The notes: generated from the sequence alone by a model not told the origin. Positions 1 through 8,788 are shown, numbered from the stretch's first letter. The stretch is 24,872 nucleotides of DNA from Candidatus Competibacteraceae bacterium (GCA_020445045.1 JAGRHI010000016.1:12938-37809); one strand, 5' to 3'. Numbers and translations are program-made.

Positions 1-44
1 GCATAGCTTGTCCAATCACTTGGATTCCAGCGAGCGGTTCCCAT
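1..44 (-). CDS. 5' end of a leftward gene, cut by the window edge (possibly vWA-domain protein)
   Basis: Only the first 14 codons and two bases are present, reading MGTARWNPSDWTSY and then probably Ala. The ATG at 44 is preceded by AAGGAG (51-56) at a 6-nt spacing, so the start is well supported. The J-domain/pseudokinase gene stops 18 nt upstream on the same strand, so the two are very probably co-transcribed. The opening pattern ARW-x3-DW-x2-Y resembles, from memory, N-termini of bacterial von Willebrand factor A proteins found near kinase-like genes. Fourteen residues cannot prove that, so the identity is a weak inference. Confidence 0.6.
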   Translation of the reverse strand, partial: MGTARWNPSDWTSY

Positions 45-62
45 GATGTTCTCCTTCTCAGG

Positions 63-1109
63 TCAGTAGAGGTCTTGACGGGTCAAATCCAGTTCGATGA
101 AGCGGCGTTCACCGAAGCTGGCGGGTAATACCCGGCGTTGCCAGGTTTGGTAATCGTCGAGGGCGCAAGTGCTGGCCGGCAGCCGCAGCCAGTCGATCAT
201 CGGCGGCGGCGCGGCTTTGTCGCGCGCCAGCCGCGATCCGGCGATATCGCCCAATAGTTCCCGGCCCAACGCCCGGATCGATTCCAGGTCGGTGCGATGG
301 TCGCCTCGCCGGTGGGTCATGACGTCGAGAGGGGCGTATTGGACGGTGAGCGCGGGCGCGGCGCGCAACGGCTCTCCCCGCCGGACCGCGTACCACCAGC
401 CGCCGAGCAGAGCGCCGCCATGCGTTGGCGGCGAGATGTAATAGGTGTCGGCCGAAATGGCGCTGTGGACGATGCCGGCATAGTCGAGATAACAGGCCAG
501 ATTGAGCAGCGAGCTGAGAATCCAGGCGACGTGGCGGGGGTCCAACCGGCCATCGTAGTGGTCGAGCACCTCCCGCAGGGGCAACAGGTCCGGCGTTTTC
601 CGCACGACCAGCACTTGGCCGGCACCGATTTCGAAACAGCGGACGATCTCGGGCAGGCAGCGCCCGACTTCCGTCGCCATGCGGGCGTCGGCGCAGGGCA
701 AGCGGTCGATGGTGGCGAGCGCGTTCGGGAACAGGTCTGCGTGCGCCCGATCCACCAGGGTGGTCACGATGTCGTCGCCGACGAATACCCGACCCAGTTC
801 GAACTCGCGTTCCCGATGGAAACGAACGCGAAACTCCGTCCCGTCGGTGGCGCGTAACCGCAGCAGACCGGGCGTTTGCCAGATCCCATCGCGCAGTTTC
901 CCAAGCGCCGCCTCGTACAACCGACCGAGATGTTGAAACACCTCGGTCGCTTCGGGATGCGGACACCGATCCGGGTGCCAGATCGAAGCCAGCGCTCGAA
1001 ATTCCTGACGGATGGCTTCGGGGTCGTCGTTGAACAAGCGTTCCGGCGCGGTCGGCGGGATCGCCAGCAGCGTTGCGGCGGACAAGGTTGGGTTGGTCAT
1101 CGTGTTCAT
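63..1109 (-). CDS. J-domain protein fused to a degenerate protein-kinase-like domain
   Basis: The protein has 348 residues. Residues about 20-75 look like a J domain, with the HPD tripeptide at 45-47 inside WHPDRC; in this family HPD stimulates the ATPase of DnaK-type chaperones. Residues about 160-300 keep the outline of a protein kinase C-lobe. There is a hinge-like segment QVLVVRKTPDLLPLREVL, then IVHSAISADTYYI where an active kinase has HRDLKPxNIL, then a YAPLDV segment like the APE region, then DLESIRALG like the subdomain IX helix. The catalytic Asp is replaced by Ala217 and the DFG site reads LGGWW, so catalysis is unlikely. The ATG at 1109 has GGAGG at 1116-1120. A chaperone-recruiting adaptor or scaffold is an inference. 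It shares an operon with the gene at the left edge. Confidence 0.8.
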   Translation of the reverse strand: MNTMTNPTLSAATLLAIPPTAPERLFNDDPEAIRQEFRALASIWHPDRCPHPEATEVFQHLGRLYEAALGKLRDGIWQTPGLLRLRATDGTEFRVRFHREREFELGRVFVGDDIVTTLVDRAHADLFPNALATIDRLPCADARMATEVGRCLPEIVRCFEIGAGQVLVVRKTPDLLPLREVLDHYDGRLDPRHVAWILSSLLNLACYLDYAGIVHSAISADTYYISPPTHGGALLGGWWYAVRRGEPLRAAPALTVQYAPLDVMTHRRGDHRTDLESIRALGRELLGDIAGSRLARDKAAPPPMIDWLRLPASTCALDDYQTWQRRVLPASFGERRFIELDLTRQDLY

Positions 1110-1138
1110 CGCTTACCTCCATGGGTGGAGATATTAAC

Positions 1139-1165
1139 ATGATATTTGTATTTTACAAATATCAT
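1139..1165. promoter_or_regulatory. Perfect 12-bp inverted repeat upstream of the J-domain operon (candidate operator)
   Basis: ATGATATTTGTA (1139-1150), a 3-nt TTT spacer, and TACAAATATCAT (1154-1165) form a perfect dyad. It lies 30 nt upstream of the ATG at 1109 and just upstream of its ribosome binding site. The arms are AT-rich and not followed by a T-run in the leftward direction, so an operator is more likely than a terminator. The cognate regulator is not identifiable. Confidence 0.55.
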
Positions 1166-1291
1166 TTAACAATTTTTTAAAACGACCTCAAAAGCGATCG
1201 TTTCCGTCGCCGGCCGCTGTGCATCGTGATCCTCACCCAGCAAGCCTTGTTAGGCCCCGCCGCGCAGGTGCTCCAGGAACTCGATCCGCGT

Positions 1292-1327
1292 GCTGGCGTG
1301 GGTGACGCGGGTGACGCGGGTGACTTG
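1292..1327. repeat. Short 9-bp tandem repeat
   Basis: GGTGACGCG occurs at 1301-1309 and 1310-1318, followed by GGTGACTTG (1319-1327) and preceded by the diverged GCTGGCGTG (1292-1300). Read leftward it would encode repeated Val-Thr-Arg in a short unrecognised frame. It is probably a replication-slippage product. Confidence 0.6.
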
Positions 1328-1771
1328 CACTGTCCGGTCGCCCACCGCCATGTCGCGAAGAACACGGTTCGCTGCGATGGCAAAGATGCCGCAAACCGCG
1401 GCGGCAATTTAGTTGGGGACTGGTGGCTAGCACCCCGTGCCGGAAGAAAGGTGGTTATCTCACGACATTACTATCATTCAATCGGTTTTTTTCCAACGAT
1501 TAAACGCTGAACTAGCATCACCTGGATAGGCAATGCAATTGCCGAAATTTTAAATTTTTTACTTATTAATAAATAAGTTATTGATTATTGGTTCTTCATT
1601 ATCACAAATTGGCATTTTATTTGCTTTGTTTCGGGTATGTTCCACAATTAAATCCACTCATTACGATGAATCCAATGTATTCAAAAAATAGATATTAATT
1701 AGAGGCGGTTTTTTACAAACTAACCTGAATACACCGCAATTCCTTTTCCTCTTCGATTATAGGATTTCGTG

Positions 1772-2266
1772 ATGGCGATCCGATTTTTGTACGGCAACGA
1801 AATCACTTTAGCCCAGCTCGTTTTCAAAAACAGCATCAATCTGACGATCGTTCGCATTCAAAACGATTTGGGATTAGGAAATCGGCCTTGGACCAGTCCG
1901 CCCGCGCCGGGTGTTCCTTTTTTTATTCTGCATATAGGCAGTGGTTACAGCGGCATGGCGACTTCCGGACGAAGCAGCCTGTTTATTCATGAGCTCACTC
2001 ATGTCTGGCAGGGTCAGCATGGTTTTCTCTACGGCTACGTCTTCAACTCTGCCTTGCATCAGACCTTGTCGGTTATTTTAAACGGCGGGCAAGTATCCCA
2101 AGCCTATGGCTATACGCCTGGACTCCGCTGGTCGCAATATGCGGCCGAACAGCAGGCGAGCATCGTCGCCGACTGGTACAGCCCCTACATCGGCAAGCGG
2201 AGCACCGGTGACTCGCGCTATCGGTACATTCGCGACAATATTCGTCCTGGCAATCCCTGGGCTTGA
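1772..2266 (+). CDS. Small HExxH zinc-peptidase-like protein
   Basis: The protein has 164 residues from the ATG at 1772. A GTG directly before it (1769) is an equally open start; AGGA at 1761-1764 suits the ATG better, at 7 nt. The motif HELTHVWQ (HExxH, about residues 73-77) is the zinc-binding and catalytic signature of zincins. The later AAEQQASIVADW contains a Glu (about residue 126) that could be the third metal ligand, as in gluzincins. No signal peptide or membrane segment is seen. Similar short HELTHVWQ proteins are often found near Rhs/VgrG secretion modules, but no such module or immunity gene is visible here. The gene sits alone in AT-rich DNA, which suggests transfer. The metallopeptidase class is well supported; the substrate is unknown. 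Confidence 0.8.
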   Translation: MAIRFLYGNEITLAQLVFKNSINLTIVRIQNDLGLGNRPWTSPPAPGVPFFILHIGSGYSGMATSGRSSLFIHELTHVWQGQHGFLYGYVFNSALHQTLSVILNGGQVSQAYGYTPGLRWSQYAAEQQASIVADWYSPYIGKRSTGDSRYRYIRDNIRPGNPWA

Positions 2267-2594
2267 ATTAAAGTAAAAAACTTGGGGGTCATCTTTTGAT
2301 GAACTCGCAGGGTTTTTTATTCCTGAATTTACGCATTCTGTTCAATATTAGTCGATACAATTTCTATTTTTTTCTTTTCTGGCCCAGTTCATTCTGGGCC
2401 TTTTAGCCAATTTCTTATTAGATCTTTGAGTGTCAATTTGGCCTTAAGTACGATCCAGAATAAGCGTGATTTATTGTTAATAGAATAAAAAATATAATTG
2501 GCATGGAGTGTGCTGAATAAAATTAGCAACTTGACGAATTGTTTTCGAAAAGTTGATTAAATTTTTTCAACAAACTCTCTGAGGATTTTCACCC
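2267..2594. other. 328-bp AT-rich intergenic region with terminator and candidate promoter
   Basis: Just after the zincin stop there is a small stem TCATC/GATGA (2289-2302) followed by a T-run, a possible weak terminator. The strong terminator is listed separately. Towards the protease gene there is TTGACG (2531-2536) without a good -10 box at normal spacing, the palindrome TTTTCGAAAA (2542-2551), and a GTTGA/TCAAC inverted repeat (2552-2570). No coding frame is credible. Confidence 0.6.
2381..2404 (+). terminator. Intrinsic terminator after the zincin gene
   Basis: GGCCCAG (2381-2387), a 6-nt TTCATT loop and CTGGGCC (2394-2400) form a perfect 7-bp stem followed by TTTT (2401-2404). The orientation fits the end of the rightward zincin transcript, 115 nt after its stop codon. 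Confidence 0.85.
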
Positions 2595-4688
2595 ATGTCG
2601 AAGCAAAATACTTTTCCACGTCCAACCTGTCTGCATGGCGCAATCCGCTCGGCCCTGCTGGCCAGCGCACTGGCTATTGGCGGGGTTCTGTCTCAAGCCG
2701 TCCTGGCGGAGAAACTCGATCCCGCGTTGTACGATCAGGACACCGAACAATTGCTGGTCTATCTCCATGACGGGATCAAACCGGACGATCTGGCCAAGCG
2801 GTATGGTCTTAAGCCGGTGCGTACCCTGGTCAGCAAGATCAATGCTCATGTGTTCGCCACCGACTCGGTGGAAGCGGCCCGCAAGATCTTGCCAGCCCTG
2901 CGCGAGGACAAGACCGTGAAGGCGGCGTTCAACAACCGGCGAACCACTATGGTCCCCGACCTGGCGCCCAATGACCCATATTACTCTCCTGACCCGAACT
3001 TGGGTTTGCTGGGTCAGTGGCATCTCGACAACCAGTACGGTTGGCCGGACATCAACGCCGAGGGTGCCTGGGATCAAGGCGTCACCGGTGAAGGAGTGAT
3101 CATCGGCATCGTCGATTCGGGGGTTCAGCCCAATCATGAGGACTTGTCGGTGAATGCGGATTGGAGCTTCGATTTTGTCGAACACGATACCGATCCCACG
3201 CCCTGCTACGATCAATATTGTTCTCGCTCTTATCACGGCACGGCGGTCGCGGGCGTGGCGGCAGCCATCGGTAATAACGGCACGGGGGTTACGGGCGTTG
3301 CGACCCAAGCGCAGGTTGCCGGTTTACGCATCGGATTGGCTGGAACATTCAACCCCGCAACGGATGTAGGGGGTGCGGACAGCATCGTCGATGCCATCCA
3401 CTACGGTACTCAAGGCATCTACAACGCCCAAAGTAAATTCATCTCCATCAAAAATCACAGCTATGGGAGCCCTACCAAGTATTCGCCAATGGAGGCCACC
3501 AACTATGCGCTGCGGGAAACTGCGGCGGCGGGCATGGTGCATGTGCTGGCGGCGGGCAACGACCGTCAGGATCGGAATACGCTAGGGAGGAGCGCGAACC
3601 CGGACGGGATTGCCGTAACCGCCTTGGGTTACGACGGCCGGTATGCCGACTACAGCAACTATGGCGCCAGCGTGTTCGTGACCGCGCCCTCGATGAAATC
3701 GGGGGGCCACCACATCGGCATCACCACTACGGATCTTCCTGGTTTTCTAGGTGCAAATGGTGGTGCAAGCGGTTTAAGCGTGTTGCCTGGCAGCTATAGT
3801 GCCACCTTCGGCGGTACCTCGGCCGCTGCGCCCCAGGTTGCTGGCGCGCTGGCCTTGGTCAGGGAGTTGCGCCCTGATCTGAACACTCGACTAGCCAAAC
3901 ACCTTTTGGTCAACGGCAGCCTGCCGGTGGATATCGGGGACAACTCGCGTGAAGGTGGCTGGACAGTGAATGCGGCAGGCTGTGGCTTCAACCCGAATTA
4001 TGGGTTTGGCCTGCTGCAAGCCGACAAGTTGGTCAAGTTGGCGCGGGAGGGCCTGACCATCAGTCCGCCCACGCAGTGGAACGGGAACAGCTCGCTTGGC
4101 GGCAACGTAGTACCTCCAGCGCCACCCATTTACTGGCCGAGCGGACCCTCGAATACCGCTGACGGCGAACCGATCCCGGATGGGGGTGAACCCTTGACCC
4201 ACACCATCAAGGTCGATGATTGTCCGGCCTGGGGTTGCTTGTCCGTGACCGGGGGCAACGGTCCGCTGGATGTGCTGGAGGAGGTCGGAGTCACCCTGGA
4301 TATCGAGCACAGCCGGCGCGGCGATATCGAGGTGGTGCTGATCTCGCCGAACGGCACGGCCAGCCGTCTGGTGCGCAGCTACACGAAATTACCAGAAGCG
4401 GGATGGGACATCGCTCAATTCCTCACCCAGAATCCCTTCATAGCCGAGGAATACCACCATATTCGCCACACCTTCTGGACTAATGCCTTCTGGGGCGAAT
4501 GGCCGGAGGGCGAATGGACCTTGCAAATCCACGACAAGGTCAGGGGAGAAACCGGGGTCGTGAACAGCTACAACCTGCACCTGCACATGGGGTCGGTGAC
4601 CGCTCCAGCCGACTTTACGGTCTGTGAGAATTACAGAAGGCTGCGCGATCAAAAGCCGTCTCTCTCTGACGGAGGATTCAAGCCCTAG
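2595..4688 (+). CDS. Secreted Kex2/furin-type subtilisin (S8) with C-terminal P domain
   Basis: The protein has 697 residues; the ATG has GAGGA at 2581-2585. A Sec signal peptide runs to about residue 38, with cleavage after VLA. Residues about 50-120 look like the N-terminal propeptide of S8 proteases. The catalytic domain (about 130-480) shows Asp174 in GIVDSG, His214 in SYHGTAVAG and Ser409 in GGTSAAAPQVAG, with Asn322 in AAGND as the oxyanion residue. Residues about 550-670 form a proprotein-convertase P domain (LDIEHSRRGDIEVVLISPNG, later WTLQIHD). In this family the P domain stabilises the protease and processing often follows basic residues; the substrate here is unknown. It acts outside the cytoplasm. 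The next gene, 118 bp downstream on the same strand, is also secreted and may be functionally linked. Confidence 0.93.
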   Translation: MSKQNTFPRPTCLHGAIRSALLASALAIGGVLSQAVLAEKLDPALYDQDTEQLLVYLHDGIKPDDLAKRYGLKPVRTLVSKINAHVFATDSVEAARKILPALREDKTVKAAFNNRRTTMVPDLAPNDPYYSPDPNLGLLGQWHLDNQYGWPDINAEGAWDQGVTGEGVIIGIVDSGVQPNHEDLSVNADWSFDFVEHDTDPTPCYDQYCSRSYHGTAVAGVAAAIGNNGTGVTGVATQAQVAGLRIGLAGTFNPATDVGGADSIVDAIHYGTQGIYNAQSKFISIKNHSYGSPTKYSPMEATNYALRETAAAGMVHVLAAGNDRQDRNTLGRSANPDGIAVTALGYDGRYADYSNYGASVFVTAPSMKSGGHHIGITTTDLPGFLGANGGASGLSVLPGSYSATFGGTSAAAPQVAGALALVRELRPDLNTRLAKHLLVNGSLPVDIGDNSREGGWTVNAAGCGFNPNYGFGLLQADKLVKLAREGLTISPPTQWNGNSSLGGNVVPPAPPIYWPSGPSNTADGEPIPDGGEPLTHTIKVDDCPAWGCLSVTGGNGPLDVLEEVGVTLDIEHSRRGDIEVVLISPNGTASRLVRSYTKLPEAGWDIAQFLTQNPFIAEEYHHIRHTFWTNAFWGEWPEGEWTLQIHDKVRGETGVVNSYNLHLHMGSVTAPADFTVCENYRRLRDQKPSLSDGGFKP

Positions 4689-4806
4689 TTGATCATGGCG
4701 AGGGCAATCTCAAACCACGCCAGTTCCCCCACCGTGCCCGTTGGTTCCGATCTGGAAGGGGCGCGGTCGGCGGGATACCACGACCGCCACGATCCGGAGC
4801 ACACTC

Positions 4807-6219
4807 ATGCAATTCTCATTGATTTCCTTCACCCTCGACCGTCTCTCTCTGCTACGCCACGTGTGGCCGGGAATCGCCCTGCTGGCGTTGGGCATGGCCG
4901 GCGGGCAATCCGTGCTGGCCGAACCGACCCCGGAGAACGTCAACCGGGAACTCCTCTCGATAACCAACCTTGGCGACCAAATCGAAAAGTTCAGCGGTTA
5001 TCCATCAATCAGCGAATGGGGCCGGCGGATCGCCTTCGTGTCGAACGATCCCCATGTGGTGTCGGGGGCGGACAACCAGCGCCGGCACGTTTACGTCCGT
5101 GATCGTGAAAACAACACCACGGTGCTGGTCAGCCGGGGTCCGGAAGGACCAGGGGACGACCAGAGCTACAGCCCTTCGATCTCGCTGGATGGTCGCTTTG
5201 TGGCCTACGCCAGCAGCGCCTCCAATCTGGTGTGCAAGCCCGCCTGCGACAAGAATGGCACCCTGGACATCTATCTGCACGACCTGGACAAGCGCATCAA
5301 CACCCGGATTTCGCGGGGCATCAAAGGCGAATCCAACGGTCCGTCCTATACGCCTTCGGTGTCCCGCGACGGCAACCGGGTGGTGTTCGTTTCGATGGCC
5401 AGTAATCTCGTGGACCACGATCCCAACGGCGAGGTCGCGGATGTCTTTCTCTGGGATCGGTTCACCGGCATCAAAAGGATTCCACCAGCGGTATTCGCCG
5501 GTCGCCCGATGCTGGACAGCCACAGCCCCCGCATTTCCGGCGATGGTCGGTTTATCGTATTCGTTACCGAGGAAGATACGGGAGACTCCCATATTATGCT
5601 GCACGTCATCGATCCTTCATTGCAGGGTGAGGGCACCCATGCCATTTCTCTGTTTTCCGACCTGACTCGTATCGGGCGTAATATCGAGCCGTCCATCACT
5701 GAATTTGGTGACTTCATCGCCTGGGTTTCCAACGGTTATCTGGGGCGGGAGGGTTTGGAAAAAGCGCCTCTTCGGATCGTCGTGAAACAGACCAGCTTGT
5801 TCTTCGCTCCTCTTCCAGATCCATTGGATGCCCCAGTGTGGCTACTCAACCGCGAACCTGGAGAGCAGCGTCAGCCGCGGATTTTCGGGATTGATTACTT
5901 TGGGCAGATCGATTTACCCAATACCTATCTTTCCGATAATCCGTTCCATGGAGTGGCTTACACGTCGATTCAGAAGGACCGTCGCGACATTGTCTTGCAG
6001 GTCAACGGGAATGATGGTGATTTTCAAAATTACCTTTTTACCGTCAGTACGAGCCCGATCGGGGAAGATGCCAACGGGCCGAGCGCTTATCCCGCGGCTT
6101 GGGGCACTTTACTTCCCGACGATTGGTACTGGTTCGTGGCCTTTCAAACCGAGGCAACCAATCTGGTGGTTGATGAAAACGAGGCCAGCGACGTCGTGCT
6201 CATCAGCTATCCCGAGTGA
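4807..6219 (+). CDS. Secreted beta-propeller protein with WD40-like (PD40/TolB-type) repeats
   Basis: The protein has 470 residues from the ATG at 4807, chosen because CGGAG (4795-4799) precedes it and a signal peptide follows at once, with cleavage after QSVLA near residue 38. A TTG 66 bases upstream in the same frame would put 22 poor-quality residues before the signal. The mature part carries repeated blades of the PD40 kind: YPSISEWGRRIAFVSND, YSPSISLDGRFVAYASSASN, YTPSVSRDGNRVVFVSMASN and ISGDGRFIVFVTEED, each followed by a D-x-Y/F-x-x-D strand. Such propellers usually bind proteins or peptidoglycan-linked partners; no enzymatic motif is seen. It follows the subtilisin gene and may be its partner or substrate, which is inference. 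Confidence 0.85.
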   Translation: MQFSLISFTLDRLSLLRHVWPGIALLALGMAGGQSVLAEPTPENVNRELLSITNLGDQIEKFSGYPSISEWGRRIAFVSNDPHVVSGADNQRRHVYVRDRENNTTVLVSRGPEGPGDDQSYSPSISLDGRFVAYASSASNLVCKPACDKNGTLDIYLHDLDKRINTRISRGIKGESNGPSYTPSVSRDGNRVVFVSMASNLVDHDPNGEVADVFLWDRFTGIKRIPPAVFAGRPMLDSHSPRISGDGRFIVFVTEEDTGDSHIMLHVIDPSLQGEGTHAISLFSDLTRIGRNIEPSITEFGDFIAWVSNGYLGREGLEKAPLRIVVKQTSLFFAPLPDPLDAPVWLLNREPGEQRQPRIFGIDYFGQIDLPNTYLSDNPFHGVAYTSIQKDRRDIVLQVNGNDGDFQNYLFTVSTSPIGEDANGPSAYPAAWGTLLPDDWYWFVAFQTEATNLVVDENEASDVVLISYPE

Positions 6220-6312
6220 TCAATTTCGCCAAGGCCGAGATTTGGCGCGGTCGTTCGCTGACGTCTCGCCCGAACGCCATTGGAACCGTCCGCGCCCATG
6301 CCCTACCGACGC

Positions 6313-8721
6313 CTACGGTTTTGGTGCGAATTCCACCACGTAGGCCCATCCCAGGGTTTCGATGTCGTCGTATACGATCCATAATTCCTGCCCATCCTGC
6401 CGCCGCATTTCCCGGTAACCGAAATTGCCGGCCTGGACATCGGCAACGATTTCAGGGTGAGGGTACAGGGGGCGCTCCTGGTCATTGAGTGCCACGACCT
6501 CGGCGGGGTCGCGGTCCTTGTCGCTGGAGCGGATCACGATGCGGCCTTCCTGATCGAGTAGAAAACTCTCCACCATCCGTGGGTCGGGAATGAGCATCAA
6601 CCGATCGATGACATAGTTCAGGGCAATGTCGATACCGGCCACGCCCAGCAATTGCCCCGTTCCATCGAACAGGGACATGCTGCAAGACAGCAGCAAGCCT
6701 TGCCCGAGTAGATCCCGATACGGACTCCCCCAGAATTTGCCATTTTTGCCCGCCGCGTCCCGATACCAAGGGTGCCGCCGAGGATCGTAGCCCGCCGGCA
6801 GTTCGGTCGGGGCATGGCCGGGATACACCGCGAGCAACCCCTCTCGCAGCGCGAAGTAGGCCCAGATCAGCGGTACGCCCTCCTCGCCGATGATTCGGTG
6901 CGCATTGGCCGGCGGTGGATGGGGTATTCGCTCGTTCCGGCTCAGCAGAAACATGCGTCGGAATGGGTGACGAAGGGGAGCGACTCGGCGCAGGGTATCG
7001 CGCAGCACGGAGCCGGGCGGTGAATCGTCCCACAGGATATACACCGGATATTCGGTGCTGATCGGTTTGCCCTGGTATCGGCTGGCGGCCGCCAGGTCGG
7101 GTGGGGCCTGTCCGGGGGTACGGAAATCATTGGCTAGATACAGGGTCTCGGTGGATAGCGCGCCGTTCGTTCGAGCCTGCACCGTTGCGGTGGCCAGCCC
7201 TTCCAGCAATTCCTCGAAAAACAAAAACTGCCTGTCGATGATGTGGTTCTGCTCCGCCACGCTGGTTAGATAATGGCTCAACTGCTCTTTTTGCGCTTGC
7301 GTTTGGGCGAGCGCGCGCGCGCGTTGATAGAAGTTCCAACTGATTGCGCTCAAGGCCACCAGCAGGACCCCCATCAGCATCAGCAAGGTCGCCTGGCGGT
7401 GCCGTCCGATCCAGCGCAATAGTTGGCGCCACCAGGTATCCGGCAAAGCGCTGATCGGTTCGCCTTGTAGGAAACGGCGCAGGTCATCGGCCAAGTCACT
7501 GACCGTTCGATAACGGTTGGAACGTATCGTTGCCGTTGCCTTGGCAATGATCGCGCGCAGTTCGCGTGGAATCTTCAGTTTTGCCGAAGGTGGCCGCAGC
7601 GGCTGCTTTTCGCCAAGCCGGGCCACTTCCAACATGGCTTCGACCGACGAGGCGTGCAAGGCTCGCCGCAGGCTGACCAGTTCGTACAAAATCAGACCCA
7701 GCGAATAAATGTCGCTGCGGGCGTCGAGGCCGGCGTTGTCGCCACTGGCCTGCTCTGGGGACATATAACAGGGCGTGCCCATGATTTCGCCGATGCGGGT
7801 GCGGGCGGCGGTCGGATCTTCGCCGCTCAAGGGCATCGGTTCCACCGGGTCGGTATCGCCCGCGACGTCCGGCGCGCCGCTCACCCTGGCCAATCCCCAA
7901 TCCATCACGTAGACCTCACGAAACCGACCGACCATGATGTTGGCGGGCTTCAGGTCGCGATGCAGCACGCCCTTGGCGTGGGCATACGACATGGCGTCGC
8001 AGACCTTGAGAAAATGTTCGAGCAGGGTTTCGCGGCTCAATGCCGTCGGCGGGACGCGTCGTGCCTTGACGCAGGCCCATGCGTCCTTGAACAGCTCCGC
8101 CAAGGTCTGGCCTTGTACCCATTTCATGGCGTAGGCGAGATGCCCATCCGCGACCTGCTCCAGGGTATAGACCGGCACGACGTTGGGATGGTCCAGTTGC
8201 GCCATGACCTGCGCTTCCAGCAAAAACCGCTGCGTCAGGCCGGGCATGGTCTCGATACCGGCCAGCAATTGCTTGTAGGCCACTTTGCGCCGCAGGTCGC
8301 GATCCTTGGCGAGTTGGATTTCGCCCATGGCGCCGGCGTTGATCCGGCCCAGGAGACTGTAATGGGACGACGTGGAATCCGCCGTGGTGGCGGCAAGACC
8401 AAAACCGCCGACCGGCGGGAAGTCGCTGGGATTAGCGAGTACGGTCGGTTGCTCGTCGGTCGGCGCGGCTGATCGCGCCCGTGGAACGGTGGCATCCGAG
8501 CCTGGCCGCCTGATATCGCGAACGATGGTCAGTTCGATCGTGTCCGCTTCCATCTGGTCGACGCGCGGCGTGGTTTCGTCCGACAAGCCCTGTTCGCATG
8601 GCCGCGCGGCGACCAGGCCGGGATCGACGAGACCATCGGCGACCGCCGGCGTGTCGGGGCGGCGGCGGACCTTGCCGCGTTGTTCGGGAGCGATCCGCTC
8701 GAAGAGGCGTTCGAAATTCAC
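6313..8721 (-). CDS. Membrane Ser/Thr protein kinase with C-terminal dCache sensor domain
   Basis: The protein has 802 residues. The start is GTG at 8721, with only a weak AAGAG before it and an in-frame stop 9 nt upstream; a shorter start at Met57 is possible. The kinase domain (about 120-420) is a PknB-like Hanks kinase: loop NAGAMGE (first Gly replaced by Asn128), Lys150 in VAYK, HRDLKPANIM with Asp256, DWG instead of DFG at 274-276, and MSPEQ. One membrane helix lies at about 444-464, then a coiled segment. Residues about 500-720 resemble a dCache/PDC sensor, including YDPRRHPWYRDA and LLGVAGIDIALNYV. This predicts an inside kinase controlled by an outside ligand sensor; the ligand is unknown. 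A secreted Ig-like protein is encoded 67 nt upstream on the same strand. Confidence 0.92.
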   Translation of the reverse strand: MNFERLFERIAPEQRGKVRRRPDTPAVADGLVDPGLVAARPCEQGLSDETTPRVDQMEADTIELTIVRDIRRPGSDATVPRARSAAPTDEQPTVLANPSDFPPVGGFGLAATTADSTSSHYSLLGRINAGAMGEIQLAKDRDLRRKVAYKQLLAGIETMPGLTQRFLLEAQVMAQLDHPNVVPVYTLEQVADGHLAYAMKWVQGQTLAELFKDAWACVKARRVPPTALSRETLLEHFLKVCDAMSYAHAKGVLHRDLKPANIMVGRFREVYVMDWGLARVSGAPDVAGDTDPVEPMPLSGEDPTAARTRIGEIMGTPCYMSPEQASGDNAGLDARSDIYSLGLILYELVSLRRALHASSVEAMLEVARLGEKQPLRPPSAKLKIPRELRAIIAKATATIRSNRYRTVSDLADDLRRFLQGEPISALPDTWWRQLLRWIGRHRQATLLMLMGVLLVALSAISWNFYQRARALAQTQAQKEQLSHYLTSVAEQNHIIDRQFLFFEELLEGLATATVQARTNGALSTETLYLANDFRTPGQAPPDLAAASRYQGKPISTEYPVYILWDDSPPGSVLRDTLRRVAPLRHPFRRMFLLSRNERIPHPPPANAHRIIGEEGVPLIWAYFALREGLLAVYPGHAPTELPAGYDPRRHPWYRDAAGKNGKFWGSPYRDLLGQGLLLSCSMSLFDGTGQLLGVAGIDIALNYVIDRLMLIPDPRMVESFLLDQEGRIVIRSSDKDRDPAEVVALNDQERPLYPHPEIVADVQAGNFGYREMRRQDGQELWIVYDDIETLGWAYVVEFAPKP

Positions 8722-8788
8722 GAGCTCTTATCCACGACGGTTGATCCCGAAGCATTCCATCCACCATGACCGGGAACGAACCGGTCGC

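Larger units (their letters stand above)
1110..1771. other. 662-bp intergenic region, AT-rich in its right two thirds, no supported gene
   Basis: The first 100 bases hold the leader of the leftward J-domain operon and a perfect palindrome (separate entry). Positions about 1180-1430 are GC-rich. They hold a 9-bp tandem repeat and a short leftward frame ending at 1249 that reads MAVGDRTVQVTRVTRVTH; this could be a fragment of an old gene but is not recognisable. From about 1490 the base composition falls sharply. A 7-bp inverted repeat ACTTATT/AATAAGT (1561-1578, 4-nt loop) has no U-tract on either strand. The rest probably holds the promoter of the rightward zincin gene, but no convincing -35/-10 pair was found. 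Confidence 0.6.

Noticed and set aside
1249..1407. Short leftward frame containing VTRVTRVTH
   Set aside because: It is about 33 residues from its ATG, has no convincing ribosome binding site and is dominated by the 9-bp repeat; it is kept only as a possible fragment in the intergenic entry.
4741..4806. TTG start for the beta-propeller protein
   Set aside because: It adds 22 polar residues before an otherwise normal signal peptide, and the downstream ATG has a proper ribosome binding site.
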